Shown here piece by piece: positions 62,734 through 64,000 of a DNA stretch of 64,000 bases. Both the position numbers and the translations under genes were made by a program. A model generated the notes under the pieces. The model was not told the origin of the DNA, searched no databases, and was given only the letters and a program-made list of their open reading frames with translations. How positions within the stretch are numbered: position 1 is the first letter of the stretch; each line of letters begins with the position of its first letter. Source of the stretch: Roseiarcus sp963775575 (lineage in GTDB: Bacteria; Pseudomonadota; Alphaproteobacteria; Rhizobiales; Beijerinckiaceae); the NCBI GenBank assembly GCA_963775575.1, contig CAVZJG010000005.1:62001-126000 (forward strand), written 5' to 3'.

Positions 62734-64000
62734 ATGAGTCAGTTGGAGATCACGAAATACCTCAACGAGTTGTCGGACCTGAAGAAGGTCTCCGGCTCGA
62801 CGCGCGAATCGGTGGTGCGCGAGGCGTTCAAGGACTTGCTGAAGGCGATGGGCCGGGCGCACGATCTCGTGTTCATTCCCGAGCATCACATCGTCACGGC
62901 GGCCAAGACCGATATCTTCGTCGACGGCGCGCTGCTCTACGATCTGCGCCTGCCGTTCGGCTATTGGGAGGCCAAGGACGAAGAAGACGATCTCGACGAG
63001 GAAATCGCCAAGAAATTCCTCAAGGGCTATCCCCAGGACAACATCATTTTCGAGGACAGCCTCACCGCCGTCCTCATCCAGAACAAGCACGAGGCGATCC
63101 GCTGCGACGTCGACGACACCGACAGGCTGGCGACGCTGCTCGACCTCTTTTTCGACTATCAGCGGCCTGAGATCGCCGAGTTCCGCAAGGCGGTCGCGCA
63201 GTTCCAGACCGATCTGCCCGCGGTCCTCAAAGCGCTGCGCGAAATGATCGAAAAGGCGCAGGGCGAAAACGCCGCGTTTCGCGACGCCGCGGTCAAGTTC
63301 CTCAAGCACGCGCAGGAGACCATCAACCCCGCGGTGACGGCGGAGGACGTGCGGGAAATGCTGATCCAGCACATCCTGACGGAAGAGATTTTCTCCAAGG
63401 TTTTCGACGAGGACGATTTTCATCGCCAGAACAATGTCGCCAAGGAGCTTTATGCGCTGGAGGGCCTGTTCTTCACCGGCGCGCTGAAGAAAGACACGCT
63501 GAAGGGCCTTGAGCCCTATTACAACGCCATCCGCGCGACGGCGCATCAGATCTCGACGCACAACGAGCGGCAGAAATTTCTCAAGGTCATCTACGAAGGC
63601 TTCTACAAGGTCTACAACAAGAAGGCCGCCGACCGGCTCGGCGTCGTCTATACGCCGACCGAGATCGTGCGCTTCATGGTCGAGAGCGCCGACTGGCTGT
63701 GCGAGAGGCATTTCGGCAAATCGCTGATCGACAGGCAGGTCGAGATTCTCGATCCCGCCGCCGGCACCGGGACCTTCATCTGCGAACTGCTGGAGCACTT
63801 CCGCGGCCAGCCGCAGAAGCTCGCTTACAAGTACAAGGAGGAGCTGCACGCCAACGAGGTGGCGATCCTGCCCTATTACGTCGCCAACCTGAACATCGAA
63901 GCGACCTACGCCGCGATCGCCGGGCAGTACGCGGAGTTCCCGAATTTGTGCTTCGTCGACACGCTCGACAATGTCGCGGGGCTCGGCAAGTTTTCCGGCC
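62734..64000 (+). CDS. Nuclease-methyltransferase restriction-modification enzyme (partial)
   Basis: This ORF starts at ATG 62734 and runs off the window after 422 codons. The N-terminal about 100 residues contain AAKTDIFVDGALLYDLRL followed by YWEAKDEEDD, a PD-(D/E)XK-like nuclease pattern. A helical region follows. From about residue 300 there is VVYTPTEIVRFMVESADWL and then ILDPAAGTGTFICELLEHF, methyltransferase motif I of N6-adenine DNA methylases. The combined layout suggests a single-chain Type IIG-like or ISP-like restriction-modification protein, rather than a stand-alone methylase. The C-terminal specificity part is outside the window. Confidence 0.85.
   Translation, partial: MSQLEITKYLNELSDLKKVSGSTRESVVREAFKDLLKAMGRAHDLVFIPEHHIVTAAKTDIFVDGALLYDLRLPFGYWEAKDEEDDLDEEIAKKFLKGYPQDNIIFEDSLTAVLIQNKHEAIRCDVDDTDRLATLLDLFFDYQRPEIAEFRKAVAQFQTDLPAVLKALREMIEKAQGENAAFRDAAVKFLKHAQETINPAVTAEDVREMLIQHILTEEIFSKVFDEDDFHRQNNVAKELYALEGLFFTGALKKDTLKGLEPYYNAIRATAHQISTHNERQKFLKVIYEGFYKVYNKKAADRLGVVYTPTEIVRFMVESADWLCERHFGKSLIDRQVEILDPAAGTGTFICELLEHFRGQPQKLAYKYKEELHANEVAILPYYVANLNIEATYAAIAGQYAEFPNLCFVDTLDNVAGLGKFSG

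Noticed and set aside
62383..63849. 488-codon minus-strand frame at the window end
   Set aside because: It is antisense to the nuclease-methyltransferase gene, which has conserved motifs; part of it also runs through the inverted repeat.

Overview
The window is GC-rich bacterial chromosome. The tig-clpP-clpX-lon-hup block followed by a complete nuoA-N operon and then birA-rnj-mce is the gene order I know from Hyphomicrobiales (Rhizobiales). Together with glnK-amtB, a PAP2-type phosphatase and many IS66/IS1634 elements, it suggests an alphaproteobacterium of that order. I cannot fix the genus from the sequence alone.

Layout. About 40-5067 is a nested transposon: an IS1634-type element whose transposase is split by a 3168-bp IS66-type element (429-3596) with a perfect 8-bp target duplication. 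Next come a GGTTACGG-rich stretch, a solitary branched-chain amino acid binding protein (minus strand) and ilvD. A small accessory island (about 8583-10505) of unrecognised genes follows. It is bordered by two direct copies of a GRCAGTGCACT motif, and the right copy lies where a vapC toxin is cut off. From 10.9 to 21.6 kb there is core metabolism and housekeeping: an aldo/keto reductase, xthA and a lolA-like gene, a DUF47-pit phosphate uptake pair, ftsK, glnK-amtB with a sigma54-type promoter, and tesB. From 21.8 to 25.0 kb there are three Tad-pilus-like secreted or anchored proteins. At 25.4-27.8 kb lies a decaying toxin-antitoxin patch: hicB is intact, hicA is split by a second, single-ORF IS66-type element, and the following higA-like antitoxin is frameshifted.

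From 28 kb onward the region is mostly core: tRNA-Asn, the nnr NAD(P)HX repair enzyme, a copper-less multicopper-oxidase-like exported protein, tRNA-Leu, the protein quality-control block (tig, clpP, clpX, lon with a sigma32-like promoter, hup), tRNA-Val, a ClpP-like periplasmic protein, tRNA-Asp, and the 14-subunit respiratory complex I operon. That operon has been invaded by a four-helix-bundle (IVP) gene cassette with 29-bp inverted ends, by two small membrane-protein genes and by several palindromic repeats. It ends with birA, ribonuclease J and methylmalonyl-CoA epimerase. The last 5 kb holds an intact vapBC pair, a patatin-like esterase, a class A acid phosphatase, a 141-bp inverted repeat and the first 422 codons of a nuclease-methyltransferase restriction-modification gene that runs off the window.

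The strongest sequence-level discoveries are the two IS66 insertions, whose target duplications and precise junctions allow the interrupted genes to be rebuilt in silico. The others are the broken toxin-antitoxin loci, the IVP cassette inside nuo, and the island bordered by the repeated motif. I did not find a clearly new multi-gene system. The best candidates for undescribed biology are the translationally coupled unknown genes at 9114-10458 and the repeat that borders them.
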